From the NCBI RefSeq assembly GCF_024055665.1, contig NZ_JAMXMC010000004.1:124001-188000 (forward strand): 64,000 bases of DNA, given 5' to 3'. The notes below the pieces were generated by a model. The model searched no databases. It was not told where the DNA came from and was given only the letters and a program-made list of their open reading frames with translations. This document shows, piece by piece, positions 39,833-47,916 of the stretch. Numbering within the stretch: position 1 is the first letter of the stretch; the number at the start of each line of letters is the position of its first letter. The translations under genes and the position numbers were made by a program. This DNA comes from Ideonella oryzae. Lineage in GTDB: Bacteria > Pseudomonadota > Gammaproteobacteria > Burkholderiales > Burkholderiaceae_C.

Positions 39833-40167
39833 AGCAGATGGAAGTCACCATCCTGGGCCAGAGCTACCTGCTGGCCTGCCCCGAAGGCGGCGAGGATCTG
39901 CTGCGCCAGGCCGTGAGCCGGGTGGACCAGGAGATGAGCGCGATCCGCGATGCGGGCAAGGTCAAGGCGCGCGAGCGCATGGCCGTGCTGGCCGCGCTGA
40001 ACCTGGCCTACCTGCTGGCCGAGCAGCGCCAGGCGCCGGCTACTGCGGTGCATGCGCCCACGCCGCCACAGCCCAACCTCGAGGCCAATCTCGAGGAAGA
40101 AGCCCTGCTGGACCGCCTGATCTCCCGACTCGACGCCACCCTGGGCGACGACGGGCAGCTGCTCTAG
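39829..40167 (+). CDS. zapA: Cell division protein ZapA
   Basis: 112 aa. The N-terminal ZapA domain has MEVTILGQSYLLACPEGGED and a helix AVSRVDQEMSAIRDAGKVK, then ERMAVLAALNLAYLL. The tail is helical and acidic. It bundles FtsZ protofilaments. The ATG overlaps the zapB stop. The 6S RNA gene follows, as in many proteobacteria. Confidence 0.9.
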   Translation: MKQMEVTILGQSYLLACPEGGEDLLRQAVSRVDQEMSAIRDAGKVKARERMAVLAALNLAYLLAEQRQAPATAVHAPTPPQPNLEANLEEEALLDRLISRLDATLGDDGQLL

Positions 40168-40221
40168 CACAAACCCGTTTCAAAGATCGTCCGGATTCCG
40201 CACTGCGCCCGTGGCAATTGC

Positions 40222-40252
40222 TTCACAGCCCAGGCGGTGCTGGTCCTAGAAT
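40222..40252 (+). promoter_or_regulatory. Candidate 6S RNA promoter
   Basis: TTCACA (40222-40227) and TAGAAT (40247-40252) are separated by 19 bases. The predicted start falls at the first base pair of the 6S closing stem (40259). Confidence 0.45.
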
Positions 40253-40258
40253 GGGTTC

Positions 40259-40436
40259 GTCCGTTGCATCCGCGTGGGTTTTATATTTCCTTGAACCGAT
40301 GCTCTCGCGAGCCCGGGCTTGGAACATTGCAGAGCGGGCGTGATCGTCTCGCGTCAGATGAACCCGAAGCCCTGCTGACCTCGCCCACCTGAATCCCCTG
40401 GGTTCAGGAATGCGGCCCACGGTTTGCGACGGACAC
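40259..40436 (+). ncRNA. ssrS: 6S RNA
   Basis: About 178 nt, the usual 6S length, directly after zapA. The ends pair: GTCCGTTGCA (40259-40268) with TGCGACGGAC (40425-40434), one G-U. A second short stem CGTGGG/CCCACG follows inside, then a large internal bubble. On the 3' side of the bubble a small hairpin CCTGAA/TTCAGG (40388-40408) forms, as in known 6S RNAs. It mimics an open promoter, binding and sequestering the housekeeping RNA polymerase holoenzyme in stationary phase. A T-rich stretch follows. Confidence 0.85.
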
Positions 40437-40455
40437 CCTCTTCCCGCATCCCCCC

Positions 40456-40929
40456 ATGCCCCAGTACTGGCTGATGAAGATCGAGCCGGCCGAGTGCTCG
40501 ATCGACGAGCTCGCGCGGCGGCCCGCCCAGACCGTGCCCTGGACCGGGGTGCGCAACTACCAGGCACGCAACTTCATGCGCGACGCCATGCAGGTGGGCG
40601 ACGGGGTGCTGTATTACCACTCCTCCTGCCCCGAACCCGGCGTGGCCGGTCTGGCCGAAGTGGCCAGCACCGCCTACCCGGATGCCACCCAGTTCGACCT
40701 GGGCAGCCCCTGGTTCGACCCGAAGTCCTCGCCCGAGCAGCCGCGCTGGCTGAACGTGGACGTGCGGCTGCAGCGCAGGACACGGCTGCTGCCGCTGGCC
40801 CGCATGCGCAGCGAACCGGCCCTGCAGAGCATGGTGCTGCTGCGTCCCGGCAGCCGGCTGTCGATCACCCCGGTGACCCCGCAGGAATGGCAGGCCGTGC
40901 TGGCGCTGCTGGATGCCCCCGCGGCATGA
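40456..40929 (+). CDS. EVE-domain protein
   Basis: 157 aa. It has YWLMKIEPAECSIDELAR at the start, TGVRNYQARNFMRD, GDGVLYYHSS and the WLNVDVRLQRR segment, all of the EVE (PUA-like) fold that can bind modified bases in RNA or DNA. It occupies the place after 6S RNA where fau is often found in other proteobacteria. The stop overlaps the next gene by ATGA. Confidence 0.9.
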   Translation: MPQYWLMKIEPAECSIDELARRPAQTVPWTGVRNYQARNFMRDAMQVGDGVLYYHSSCPEPGVAGLAEVASTAYPDATQFDLGSPWFDPKSSPEQPRWLNVDVRLQRRTRLLPLARMRSEPALQSMVLLRPGSRLSITPVTPQEWQAVLALLDAPAA

Positions 40930-41735
40930 GCCCCAGCCTCGTTGTCGAGCTGTTGTGCCTGGGCACCTTCGGCGGCTTCATGGCCGGCCTGCTGGGCATC
41001 GGCGGCGGCATGGTGCTGGTGCCCTTCATGACCATCATCATGAGCCAGCGCGGCGTGCCGGCGGACATGGCGGTGAAGATGGCCATCGCCACCTCGATGG
41101 CCACCATCCTGTTCACTTCCCTGTCCAGCATGCGAGCGCACCACAAGCGCGGCGCGGTGCGCTGGCCCATCGTGGCCAGCATCGCTCCGGGCATCCTGAT
41201 CGGTGGCCTGCTGGCGGGTGCGGGCGCCTTTTCGCTGCTCAAGGGACAGGCCCTGGCCCTGTTCTTCGCCGTCTTCGTCGGCTTCTCGGCCACGCAGATG
41301 CTGCGCCACCGACAGCCCCGCCCGGGCCGTGAACTGCCCGGCCCGGTGGGCCAGACGGCGGCCGGCACCGGCATCGGCTTTGTCTCGGGCCTGGTGGGTG
41401 CCGGTGGCGGCTTCCTCAGCGTGCCCTTCATGACCTGGTGCAACGTGCCCATGCACCAGGCGGTGGCCACCAGTGCGGCGCTGGGCTTTCCCATCGCCCT
41501 GTCCAACACGCTGGGTTATCTGGTGGGTGGCTGGTCGCTGCCGGCGGCCCTGCCCGGCGCCGTGGGCTACCTTTATCTGCCTGCACTGGGGGTCATCGTG
41601 CTGGCCAGCATGAGCATGGCGCCACTGGGTGCCCGGGCCGCCCACGCCATGGACGTGGCCCAGCTCCGGCGGGTGTTCGCCCTGGTGCTTTACGGGCTGG
41701 CGGGCTACATGCTGTGGAAGTCCTTCCACACTTGA
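40926..41735 (+). CDS. TauE/SafE-family sulfite/anion exporter
   Basis: 269 aa with about eight membrane helices in two inverted halves, each starting with a Gly-rich loop (GGFMAGLLGIGGGMVLVPFM and SGLVGAGGGFLSVPFM). Family members export sulfite, sulfoacetate or related anions; the substrate here is unknown. It is coupled to the EVE gene by a four-base overlap. Confidence 0.88.
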   Translation: MSPSLVVELLCLGTFGGFMAGLLGIGGGMVLVPFMTIIMSQRGVPADMAVKMAIATSMATILFTSLSSMRAHHKRGAVRWPIVASIAPGILIGGLLAGAGAFSLLKGQALALFFAVFVGFSATQMLRHRQPRPGRELPGPVGQTAAGTGIGFVSGLVGAGGGFLSVPFMTWCNVPMHQAVATSAALGFPIALSNTLGYLVGGWSLPAALPGAVGYLYLPALGVIVLASMSMAPLGARAAHAMDVAQLRRVFALVLYGLAGYMLWKSFHT

Positions 41736-41748
41736 CGGCCGCGCGTTT

Positions 41749-41777
41749 TTGCATTTATGTCGCCGGCAAGGTAGAAT
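41749..41777 (+). promoter_or_regulatory. rpsU promoter
   Basis: TTGCAT (41749-41754), a 17-base spacer and TAGAAT (41772-41777) form a near-consensus housekeeping promoter. The leader would be about 123 nt, long enough for regulatory structure; a small TTTGG-N7-CCAAA hairpin is visible in it. Confidence 0.65.
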
Positions 41778-41906
41778 CTTCCGCTTTGCTAGCAACCAAC
41801 CGCGTGTCGATCCGGTGGACGGGATTTCCGGAACCGGCTTTGGCATAACACCAAAGCAACGTCCATAACGGACACCGAGCGCAACTCACCGAAGGATTCT
41901 TCGCTC

Positions 41907-42119
41907 ATGACCACCATCCGAGTCAAGGAAAACGAGCCGTTCGACGTGGCACTGCGCCGCTTCAAGCGCACCATCGAAAAGCTGGGTCTGCTGACCGAAC
42001 TGCGCGCCCGCGAGTTCTACGAGAAGCCCACTGCCGAGCGCAAGCGCAAGAAGGCTGCCGCCGTGAAGCGCCACTACAAGCGCGTGCGCAGCATGCAGCT
42101 GCCCAAGAAGCTCTACTGA
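41907..42119 (+). CDS. rpsU: 30S ribosomal protein bS21
   Basis: 70 aa, the standard size. It starts [20 protein letters not shown] and has the basic tail [20 protein letters not shown]. It binds near the 3' end of 16S rRNA and helps start translation. It is monocistronic, with its own promoter and terminator, not linked to yqeY-dnaG-rpoD here. AAGGA lies upstream of the ATG. Confidence 0.97.
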
Positions 42120-42166
42120 GCTTCGTGCCGCCCTGCGGCACTGATCGAACGACCGTCCTCGGACGT

Positions 42167-42210
42167 CGCACAAAAAGCCCGCGCGGGACGCCGCAGCGGG
42201 CTTTTTTGCG
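42167..42210. terminator. Bidirectional terminator (rpsU / lysR)
   Basis: AAAAAGCCCGC (42172-42182) and GCGGGCTTTTTT (42196-42207) form the stem around a 13-base loop, with CGCA/TGCG flanks. It serves both convergent genes. Confidence 0.9.
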
Positions 42211-42236
42211 TCTGGCCCCGCCTCTGCCGCGTTCCC

Positions 42237-43154
42237 TCAACCCAGCCGCGCCAGCTGCTCCCGCAGCTCCTCCACGGCCGCGCCCAGGGCCTGCTCGAAC
42301 TCGGCACGCAGGGGATGCGCAGGCCGCCACTGCGGCACCACCTTGCCCAAATGGAACGGGATGCTGACCGAGAAGGGACGCACTTGCAGGGTCTGCGCTG
42401 CCGCCATCTCCAGGGCCGTGAGCGGGTTGACGATGGCCACCCCCAGGCCCTGGCGCACCAGGGCGCAGACCGACAGCGCACTGGGCGTTTCCAGCTGCAG
42501 CTGCCGCGCCACGCCCGCCTGGGCAAACACCGCATCCACCTGCTGCCGGTAAGAGTCGCTGGGCGCCAGGCTGATGAAGGACTGGCCCGCCAGGTCGGTC
42601 GGCGTGATGACCCGCCGCTCGGCCAGCGCATGGCCGGCCGGCAGCACGCAGACCTCGTCGGCCACCAGCAAGGTGCTGAGCTGGCAGCCTGGCGGCGGTT
42701 CACGCTGCTCGGTCAGGCCCAGGTCGTGCCGCTGCTCGGTCAGCGTGCTCTCCAACTGGGGTGATTCCAGCGGCACCAGGGCCACGGCCGCCGTGGGCCG
42801 GCGCTGCCGGTAGAGCGCCACCGCCCGGGGCAGCAAGGCATGGGCCAGGGCGGGCAGACAGGCCACCTGCAGGCGCACCGCGCCCGCATCCCTCAGGTTG
42901 AAGGCGGTGGCGGCGATCCGCTCCAACCCCTCGTAGGAGCGCTCCACCTCCTCCAGCAGGGCCTGGGCCTGGGCCGTCGGCCGCAGCCGGCCCTTGACCC
43001 GCTCGAACAGCACCAGGCCCAGCACCTGTTCCAGCCGGGCCAGCTCGCGGCTGACCGTCGGCTGGGAGGTGTGCAGTAACTCGGCCGCCCGGGTGACATG
43101 GCCGGTGCGCATCACGGCCCGGAAGACCTCCACCAGTCGGTGCGTCAATTCCAT
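42237..43154 (-). CDS. lysR: LysR-type activator of lysA
   Basis: 305 aa. The N-terminal winged helix (about 1-62) has VFRAVMRTGHVTRAAELLHTSQPTVSRELARLE, followed by a periplasmic-binding-fold effector domain. It is divergent from lysA across 69 bases, the arrangement of E. coli LysR, which activates lysA in response to diaminopimelate and is repressed by lysine. An inverted repeat sits in the shared spacer five bases from its start codon, so it probably also autoregulates. Confidence 0.9.
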   Translation of the reverse strand: MELTHRLVEVFRAVMRTGHVTRAAELLHTSQPTVSRELARLEQVLGLVLFERVKGRLRPTAQAQALLEEVERSYEGLERIAATAFNLRDAGAVRLQVACLPALAHALLPRAVALYRQRRPTAAVALVPLESPQLESTLTEQRHDLGLTEQREPPPGCQLSTLLVADEVCVLPAGHALAERRVITPTDLAGQSFISLAPSDSYRQQVDAVFAQAGVARQLQLETPSALSVCALVRQGLGVAIVNPLTALEMAAAQTLQVRPFSVSIPFHLGKVVPQWRPAHPLRAEFEQALGAAVEELREQLARLG

Positions 43155-43158
43155 ATCA

Positions 43159-43198
43159 ATACTGAATCGATGGATGAAAAGAAACTATTTTTCAGTAT
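43159..43198. promoter_or_regulatory. Candidate LysR operator between lysR and lysA
   Basis: ATACTGAA (43159-43166) and TTCAGTAT (43191-43198) are a perfect inverted repeat 24 bases apart in an unusually AT-rich spacer. Its position over the divergent promoters suits LysR recognition and activation sites. Confidence 0.5.
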
Positions 43199-43223
43199 GG
43201 CAGAAGCGCCGCATCATCGCGGC

Positions 43224-44462
43224 ATGAATCCGTTCGCCCCCGACCTGCTCCGCACCCTGGCCCACGCCCATGGCACACCGCTGTGGGTCTATGACGCCGC
43301 CACCATCCGCCAGCGCATCGCCGAGCTGCGGGCCTTCGACACCATCCGCTATGCCCAGAAGGCCAACTCCAACACCCACCTGCTGCGTCTGATGCGCGAG
43401 GAAGGCGTGGTGGTCGATGCGGTGTCCCGTGGCGAGATCGAACGGGCCCTGGCCGCCGGCTTCAGCCCGGCGCCCAACGCCCAGGGTGCCGCTGGCATCG
43501 TCTTCACCGCCGACCTCTTCGACCAGCCCACGCTGGACACCGTGGTGAGGCACGGCGTCACCGTCAACGCCGGCTCGATCGACATGCTGGACCAGCTGGG
43601 CGCCGTCTCCCCCGGCCACCGCGTCTGGCTGCGCATCAACCCGGGCTTCGGCCACGGCCACAGCAACAAGACCAACACCGGCGGCGAGCACAGCAAGCAC
43701 GGCATCTGGCACGCCGAGCTGCCGCAGGCCCTGGCCGCGGTGGCCCGCCACCGCCTGCACTTGGTGGGCCTGCACATGCACATCGGCTCGGGTGTGGATT
43801 ACGGCCACCTGCAGCAGGTCTGCGCCGCCATGGTGGACCTGGTCAAGCGCGCCGGTGTGGCCGTCGAAGCCATCTCTGCCGGCGGCGGCCTGTCCATTCC
43901 CTACCGCGAGGGCGAGTCGCGCCTGGACACCGGGCACTACTTCCAGCTCTGGGATGCGGCCCGCCGCGAAATCGCCAGCCACCTGGGCCGCGATGTGCAC
44001 CTGGAGCTGGAGCCCGGCCGCTACCTGGTGGCCGAGTCCGGCGTGCTGCTGACCGAGGTGCGGGCCACCAAGCACATGGGGCGCCAACGCTTCACGCTGG
44101 TCGACGCCGGCTTCTCGGACCTGATGCGGCCTGCCATGTACGGCGCCTACCATGGCATGAGCCTGCTGCCGGCCGACGATACGCCCCGAGCGGAGGTCGA
44201 CACCGTGGTGGCCGGCCCGCTGTGCGAATCGGGCGACGTCTTCACCCAGGCCGATGGCGGCGTGGTGCTGACCCGCCGCCTGCCCGAGGCCCGGGTGGGT
44301 GACCTGCTGGTGCTGCACGATGCGGGCGCCTACGGGGCCTCGATGTCCAGCAACTACAACACCCGCGGCCTGGCGGCCGAGGTGCTGGTCGACGGCGACG
44401 CCCACCGCCTGATCCGCCGCCGCCAGACGGTGGAGGAACTGATCGCCCTGGAAAACGTCTGA
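43224..44462 (+). CDS. lysA: Diaminopimelate decarboxylase
   Basis: 412 aa, PLP fold III. The PLP Lys46 is in RYAQKANSN, the Gly-rich phosphate loop is SAGGGLSIPY, ELEPGRYLV follows, and the catalytic Cys is in GPLCESGDVF. It makes L-lysine from meso-DAP, the last step of the pathway. MNPFAPDLL at 43224 fits the family start, though no Shine-Dalgarno is seen; in-frame ATGs at 43170 and 43197 lie within the operator repeat and are less probable. Confidence 0.95.
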   Translation: MNPFAPDLLRTLAHAHGTPLWVYDAATIRQRIAELRAFDTIRYAQKANSNTHLLRLMREEGVVVDAVSRGEIERALAAGFSPAPNAQGAAGIVFTADLFDQPTLDTVVRHGVTVNAGSIDMLDQLGAVSPGHRVWLRINPGFGHGHSNKTNTGGEHSKHGIWHAELPQALAAVARHRLHLVGLHMHIGSGVDYGHLQQVCAAMVDLVKRAGVAVEAISAGGGLSIPYREGESRLDTGHYFQLWDAARREIASHLGRDVHLELEPGRYLVAESGVLLTEVRATKHMGRQRFTLVDAGFSDLMRPAMYGAYHGMSLLPADDTPRAEVDTVVAGPLCESGDVFTQADGGVVLTRRLPEARVGDLLVLHDAGAYGASMSSNYNTRGLAAEVLVDGDAHRLIRRRQTVEELIALENV

Positions 44463-44509
44463 GCGCGCTTCGGGACGACAATGCAGGCTTTGCTGCCAAG
44501 ACATCGACC

Positions 44510-44959
44510 ATGAGCACGCTGAAAGAACGCATCACCGAGGATATGAAGGCCGCCATGCGGGCCAAGGAAGCCGAGCGACTGGGCACCATCCGCCTGCTGC
44601 TGGCCGCCTGCAAGCAGAAGGAGGTCGACGAGCGCATTGAGCTCGACGACGCCGCCGTCATCGCCGTGGTGGACAAGCTGATCAAGCAGCGCAAGGACTC
44701 GGTGGCCGCCTACAGCCAGGCCGGCCGCAGCGACCTGGCCGACAAGGAAAGCGCCGAGATCACCGTGCTGCAGGTCTACCTGCCCCAGCGCCTGAGTGAG
44801 GCCGAGATCGCCGCAGCCGTGGCCACCATCGTGGCCGAGGTGGGCGCCACCGGCCCGGGCGACATGGGCAAGGTGATGGGCACGGTCAAGAGCCGCCTGG
44901 CCGGCAAGGCCGACATGGGTCTGGTGTCCGCCGCGGTCAAGAAAGCCCTTCAACCCTGA
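44510..44959 (+). CDS. GatB/YqeY-domain protein
   Basis: 149 aa helical protein matching YqeY along its whole length: LKERITEDMKAAMRAKEAERL, then RIELDDAAVIAVVDKLIKQRKDS, and GDMGKVMGTVKSRLAGKADMG. The domain is shared with the tRNA-binding tail of GatB amidotransferase, but the free protein has no settled function. It starts 47 bases after lysA. In many betaproteobacteria yqeY sits by rpsU; here lysR-lysA separates them. Confidence 0.9.
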   Translation: MSTLKERITEDMKAAMRAKEAERLGTIRLLLAACKQKEVDERIELDDAAVIAVVDKLIKQRKDSVAAYSQAGRSDLADKESAEITVLQVYLPQRLSEAEIAAAVATIVAEVGATGPGDMGKVMGTVKSRLAGKADMGLVSAAVKKALQP

Positions 44960-44979
44960 TGCCCCACGAGGTCCCCCCG

Positions 44980-45327
44980 ATGCAGACCACCCTGCCCCTC
45001 CAGGCCATCGCGCCAGACGTCTATGTCGCCCCGCAGATGCCCCCCGAGGCCATGGCCGAGCTGGCCCGCCTGGGCTTCAAGGCGGTGATCAACAACCGCC
45101 CGGACTTCGAGGGTGGACCGGATCAGCCCACCAGCGCCGCCGTGCAGGCCGCGGCCCTGGCCGCTGGCCTGCAGTACCGGCATCTGCCGGTGCAGGGGGC
45201 CTACCAGAGCCCGGAGGAGATCGCTGCCTTCGGTGTGCTGCTGGCCGAACTGCCCCGCCCGCTGCTGGCCTTCTGCCGCTCGGGCGCACGTTCAACCAAG
45301 CTCTACACGGCGGCCCGCACCGTCTGA
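44980..45327 (+). CDS. DUF442 / TIGR01244 phosphatase-like protein
   Basis: 115 aa. It is the stand-alone form of the N-terminal domain of beta-lactamase-hydrolase-like (BLH) proteins: APDVYVAPQMPPEAMAELAR, INNRPDFEGGPDQP, and the active-site loop FCRSGARST with Cys and Arg four apart. It has a dual-specificity-phosphatase-like fold; sulfur transferase or phosphatase activity has been suggested. GAGG seven bases before the ATG at 44980 favours it over an in-frame ATG at 44959. Confidence 0.85.
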   Translation: MQTTLPLQAIAPDVYVAPQMPPEAMAELARLGFKAVINNRPDFEGGPDQPTSAAVQAAALAAGLQYRHLPVQGAYQSPEEIAAFGVLLAELPRPLLAFCRSGARSTKLYTAARTV

Positions 45328-45430
45328 GTGCACCGACCGACGGCGCAGGCGTCCGCCGTCCTAGGACTTTCCCGCAGTTGCGCTGAGCCATTGCTGCAAA
45401 GCGCCATGACTTCCGTACAGTGCGGCGATT

Positions 45431-45448
45431 CACCGGCCCAGGCCGGTG
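45431..45448 (+). repeat. GC-rich perfect inverted repeat in the dctQ leader
   Basis: CACCGGCC-CA-GGCCGGTG is an eight-base-pair stem with a two-base centre, 21 bases before the dctQ start. It could form a very stable 5' mRNA hairpin, or act as a protein-binding palindrome. Confidence 0.5.
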
Positions 45449-45469
45449 TTGCTTTACTCAGGAGACGCT

Positions 45470-46069
45470 GTGTCCGCATTGTTAGCCCTTTCACGATGGA
45501 TCGACCGACTCAACGAGTGGGTTGGTCGCAGCGCCGCCTGGCTGGTCCTGGCCGCGGTGCTCATCAGTGCCCTCAACGCCATTGCCCGCAAGGCCTTCGA
45601 CGTCGGCTCCAATGCCTTCCTGGAGATCCAGTGGTATCTGTTCGCCGGTGTCTTCCTGCTGGCCTCGGGCTACACCCTGCTGCGCCAGGAGCACGTGAAG
45701 ATCGATGTGGTGCTCAGCCGCTTTTCCAAGCGCACCCAGATCGTCATTGAAGCCGTCTGCCTCGTTGTCTTCCTGCTGCCCTTCTGCGGGGTGGTCATCG
45801 ACCTGGTCCTGCCCCTGGTCACACGGGCCTATGAGACGGGCGAGACCTCCAGCAATGCCGGGGGCCTGATCCGCTGGCCGGTCTACGCCCTGGTGCCCGT
45901 GGGCTTCAGCCTGCTGGGCCTGCAGGGCATCTCCGAGCTCATCAAGCGCATCGCCTTCCTGATGGGCCTGATCGAGGACCCGACCGAGAAAAAGCAGGAG
46001 AAGACCGCCGAGGAGGAACTGGCCGAAGCCATCCTGCGCGCCCAGAAGAACCAGGGGGCCGCGCAATGA
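45470..46069 (+). CDS. TRAP transporter small permease (DctQ)
   Basis: 199 aa with four membrane helices. It has the DctQ pattern ALNAIARKAFDVGSNAFLEIQWYLF, then QEHVKIDVVLSRFSKRTQ. The acidic C-terminal tail (EEELAEAILRAQ) is cytosolic. GTG at 45470 is the start because AGGAG lies six bases upstream. It overlaps dctM by four bases. The matching binding protein gene is found convergent at 47.9-49.0 kb. Confidence 0.92.
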   Translation: MSALLALSRWIDRLNEWVGRSAAWLVLAAVLISALNAIARKAFDVGSNAFLEIQWYLFAGVFLLASGYTLLRQEHVKIDVVLSRFSKRTQIVIEAVCLVVFLLPFCGVVIDLVLPLVTRAYETGETSSNAGGLIRWPVYALVPVGFSLLGLQGISELIKRIAFLMGLIEDPTEKKQEKTAEEELAEAILRAQKNQGAAQ

Positions 46070-47769
46070 CCGAGTTCCTGCACGCCAACATGGCCCCGGT
46101 GATGTTCGGGGGCCTGATCGTCTTCCTGCTGATCGGCTTCCCCGTCGCCTTCTCGCTGGCCGCGGCCGGCCTGATGTTCAGCTTCATCGGCATCGAGTTC
46201 GGCATTCTGCCGTCCTCGCTGATGCAGGCCCTGCCGCTGCGCATCTTCGGCATCATGCAGAACGAGACGCTGCTGGCGATCCCGTTCTTCACCTTCATGG
46301 GCCTGATCCTGGAGCGATCCGGGATGGCCGAGGACCTGCTCGACACCATCGGCCAGCTCTTCGGCCCGATCCGCGGCGGCCTGGCCTTCGCGGTGATTCT
46401 GGTCGGCGCCATGCTGGCCGCCACCACCGGGGTGGTGGCGGCCTCGGTGATCTCGATGGGCCTGATCTCCCTGCCCATCATGCTGCGCTACGGCTATGAC
46501 CGCCGCATCGCCTCGGGTGTCATCGCGGCCTCCGGCACGCTGGCCCAGATCATCCCGCCCTCCCTGGTGCTGATCATCATGGCCGACCAGTTGGGCCGCA
46601 GCGTGGGTGAGCTCTACAAGGGCGCCTTCATCCCGGGCTTCACGCTGACCGCGCTGTACACCGGCTTCATCGTCCTGGTCGCCATCTTCCGCAAGCACTG
46701 GGTGCCGGCGCTGCCCCCCGAAGCCCGCACCATCCGTGAAGACAATGGGTCGTCCGGCCTGCCCTCGCTGGGCCTGTTGGCCCTGGTGTCGGTCGGTGCG
46801 GCCGTCGCCTTCGCCAAGAGCCGCCCGGCCGAGACGCCCACCGACGAACTGATCGTGGTGTCGATGTGCGTGGGCGTGGGTATGGCCTTCGTGCTGTCCG
46901 TGCTCAACAAGGTCTTCAAGCTGGGCCTGCTCTCGCGCATGGCCGAACGGGTCACCTTTGTGCTGATCCCCCCACTGGGTCTGATCTTCCTCGTGCTGGG
47001 CACCATCTTCCTGGGCGTGGCCACGCCCACCGAGGGTGGCGCCATGGGCGCCGTTGGCGCGCTGGTCATGGCCCTGCTGCGCAAGCGCATCGACATGAAA
47101 CTGCTGCGCCAAGCCATGGACTCGACCATGAAGCTGTCCTGCTTCGTGCTGTTCATCCTGATGGGCTCGACGGTCTTCAGCCTGACCTTCCAGGGCGTGG
47201 ACGGGCCGAAGTGGGTCGAGCACCTGCTGACCAGCCTGCCCGGCGGCCAGGTGGGCTTCCTGATCGTCGTGAACATCCTGGTGTTCGTGCTGGCCTTCTT
47301 CCTGGACTTCTTCGAACTGTCCTTCATCATCGTGCCGCTGCTCGGCCCCGTGGCGGACAAGTTGGGCATCGACCTGGTCTGGTTCGGCGTGCTGCTGGCG
47401 GTCAACATGCAGACCTCCTTCATGCACCCGCCGTTCGGCTTCGCGCTGTTCTTCCTGCGCAGCGTGGCCCCCAACAAGGAGTACAAGGACCGCGTGACCG
47501 GCAAGCCGATCGCCCCGGTGACCACCGGCCAGATCTACTGGGGATCGGTGCCTTTCGTGATCATCCAGATCATCATGGTGGGATTGATCATCGCCTTCCC
47601 CAACCTGGTTTCAGGCGGGCTGGGACCGAAGGAAAAGATCGACCTCGACAAGGTGCAGATCCAGATCCAGCCGGAAAACGACTACGGCAATGACAGCAAC
47701 CAGGACGTCAACGCCCTGTTCGGTCTGCCACCGGCGGCCAGCGGTGCCGCCTCGGACGCTGCACCCTGA
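46066..47769 (+). CDS. TRAP transporter large permease (DctM)
   Basis: 567 aa with twelve or more membrane helices, longer than the usual 430 because of an insertion around residues 225-300 that includes extra hydrophobic segments. Family blocks are NETLLAIPFFTFMGLILERSG, ASGTLAQIIPPSLVLIIMADQ and AVNMQTSFMHPPFGFALFFLR. It imports an organic acid driven by a Na+ gradient. The long version occurs in TRAP systems that use taurine, keto acids or similar ligands, but the substrate is not evident here. The C-terminus is acidic and Ala-rich. Confidence 0.92.
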   Translation: MTEFLHANMAPVMFGGLIVFLLIGFPVAFSLAAAGLMFSFIGIEFGILPSSLMQALPLRIFGIMQNETLLAIPFFTFMGLILERSGMAEDLLDTIGQLFGPIRGGLAFAVILVGAMLAATTGVVAASVISMGLISLPIMLRYGYDRRIASGVIAASGTLAQIIPPSLVLIIMADQLGRSVGELYKGAFIPGFTLTALYTGFIVLVAIFRKHWVPALPPEARTIREDNGSSGLPSLGLLALVSVGAAVAFAKSRPAETPTDELIVVSMCVGVGMAFVLSVLNKVFKLGLLSRMAERVTFVLIPPLGLIFLVLGTIFLGVATPTEGGAMGAVGALVMALLRKRIDMKLLRQAMDSTMKLSCFVLFILMGSTVFSLTFQGVDGPKWVEHLLTSLPGGQVGFLIVVNILVFVLAFFLDFFELSFIIVPLLGPVADKLGIDLVWFGVLLAVNMQTSFMHPPFGFALFFLRSVAPNKEYKDRVTGKPIAPVTTGQIYWGSVPFVIIQIIMVGLIIAFPNLVSGGLGPKEKIDLDKVQIQIQPENDYGNDSNQDVNALFGLPPAASGAASDAAP

Positions 47770-47789
47770 CCTTCTTGTGTCTCCATCGC

Positions 47790-47814
47790 AAAGGCCTCCT
47801 CGGAGGCCTTTTTT
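47790..47814 (+). terminator. Rho-independent terminator of dctM
   Basis: AAGGCCTCC-TC-GGAGGCCTT followed by T-run, then CATGG. Confidence 0.9.
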
Positions 47815-47866
47815 CATGGCGGGCTGCACAAGGATACCGATGACCCCACCGCACAACGACAGCCAT

Positions 47867-47893
47867 GAAAAAGGGCGCCCCGCGGGGCGCCCT
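47867..47893 (-). terminator. Rho-independent terminator of dctP
   Basis: On the minus strand AGGGCGCCCC-GC-GGGGCGCCCT leads into TTTTT then CATGG. It lies 23 bases past the dctP stop. Confidence 0.9.
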
Positions 47894-47916
47894 CTGCACG
47901 GCGTGAGCCGGTTCGC

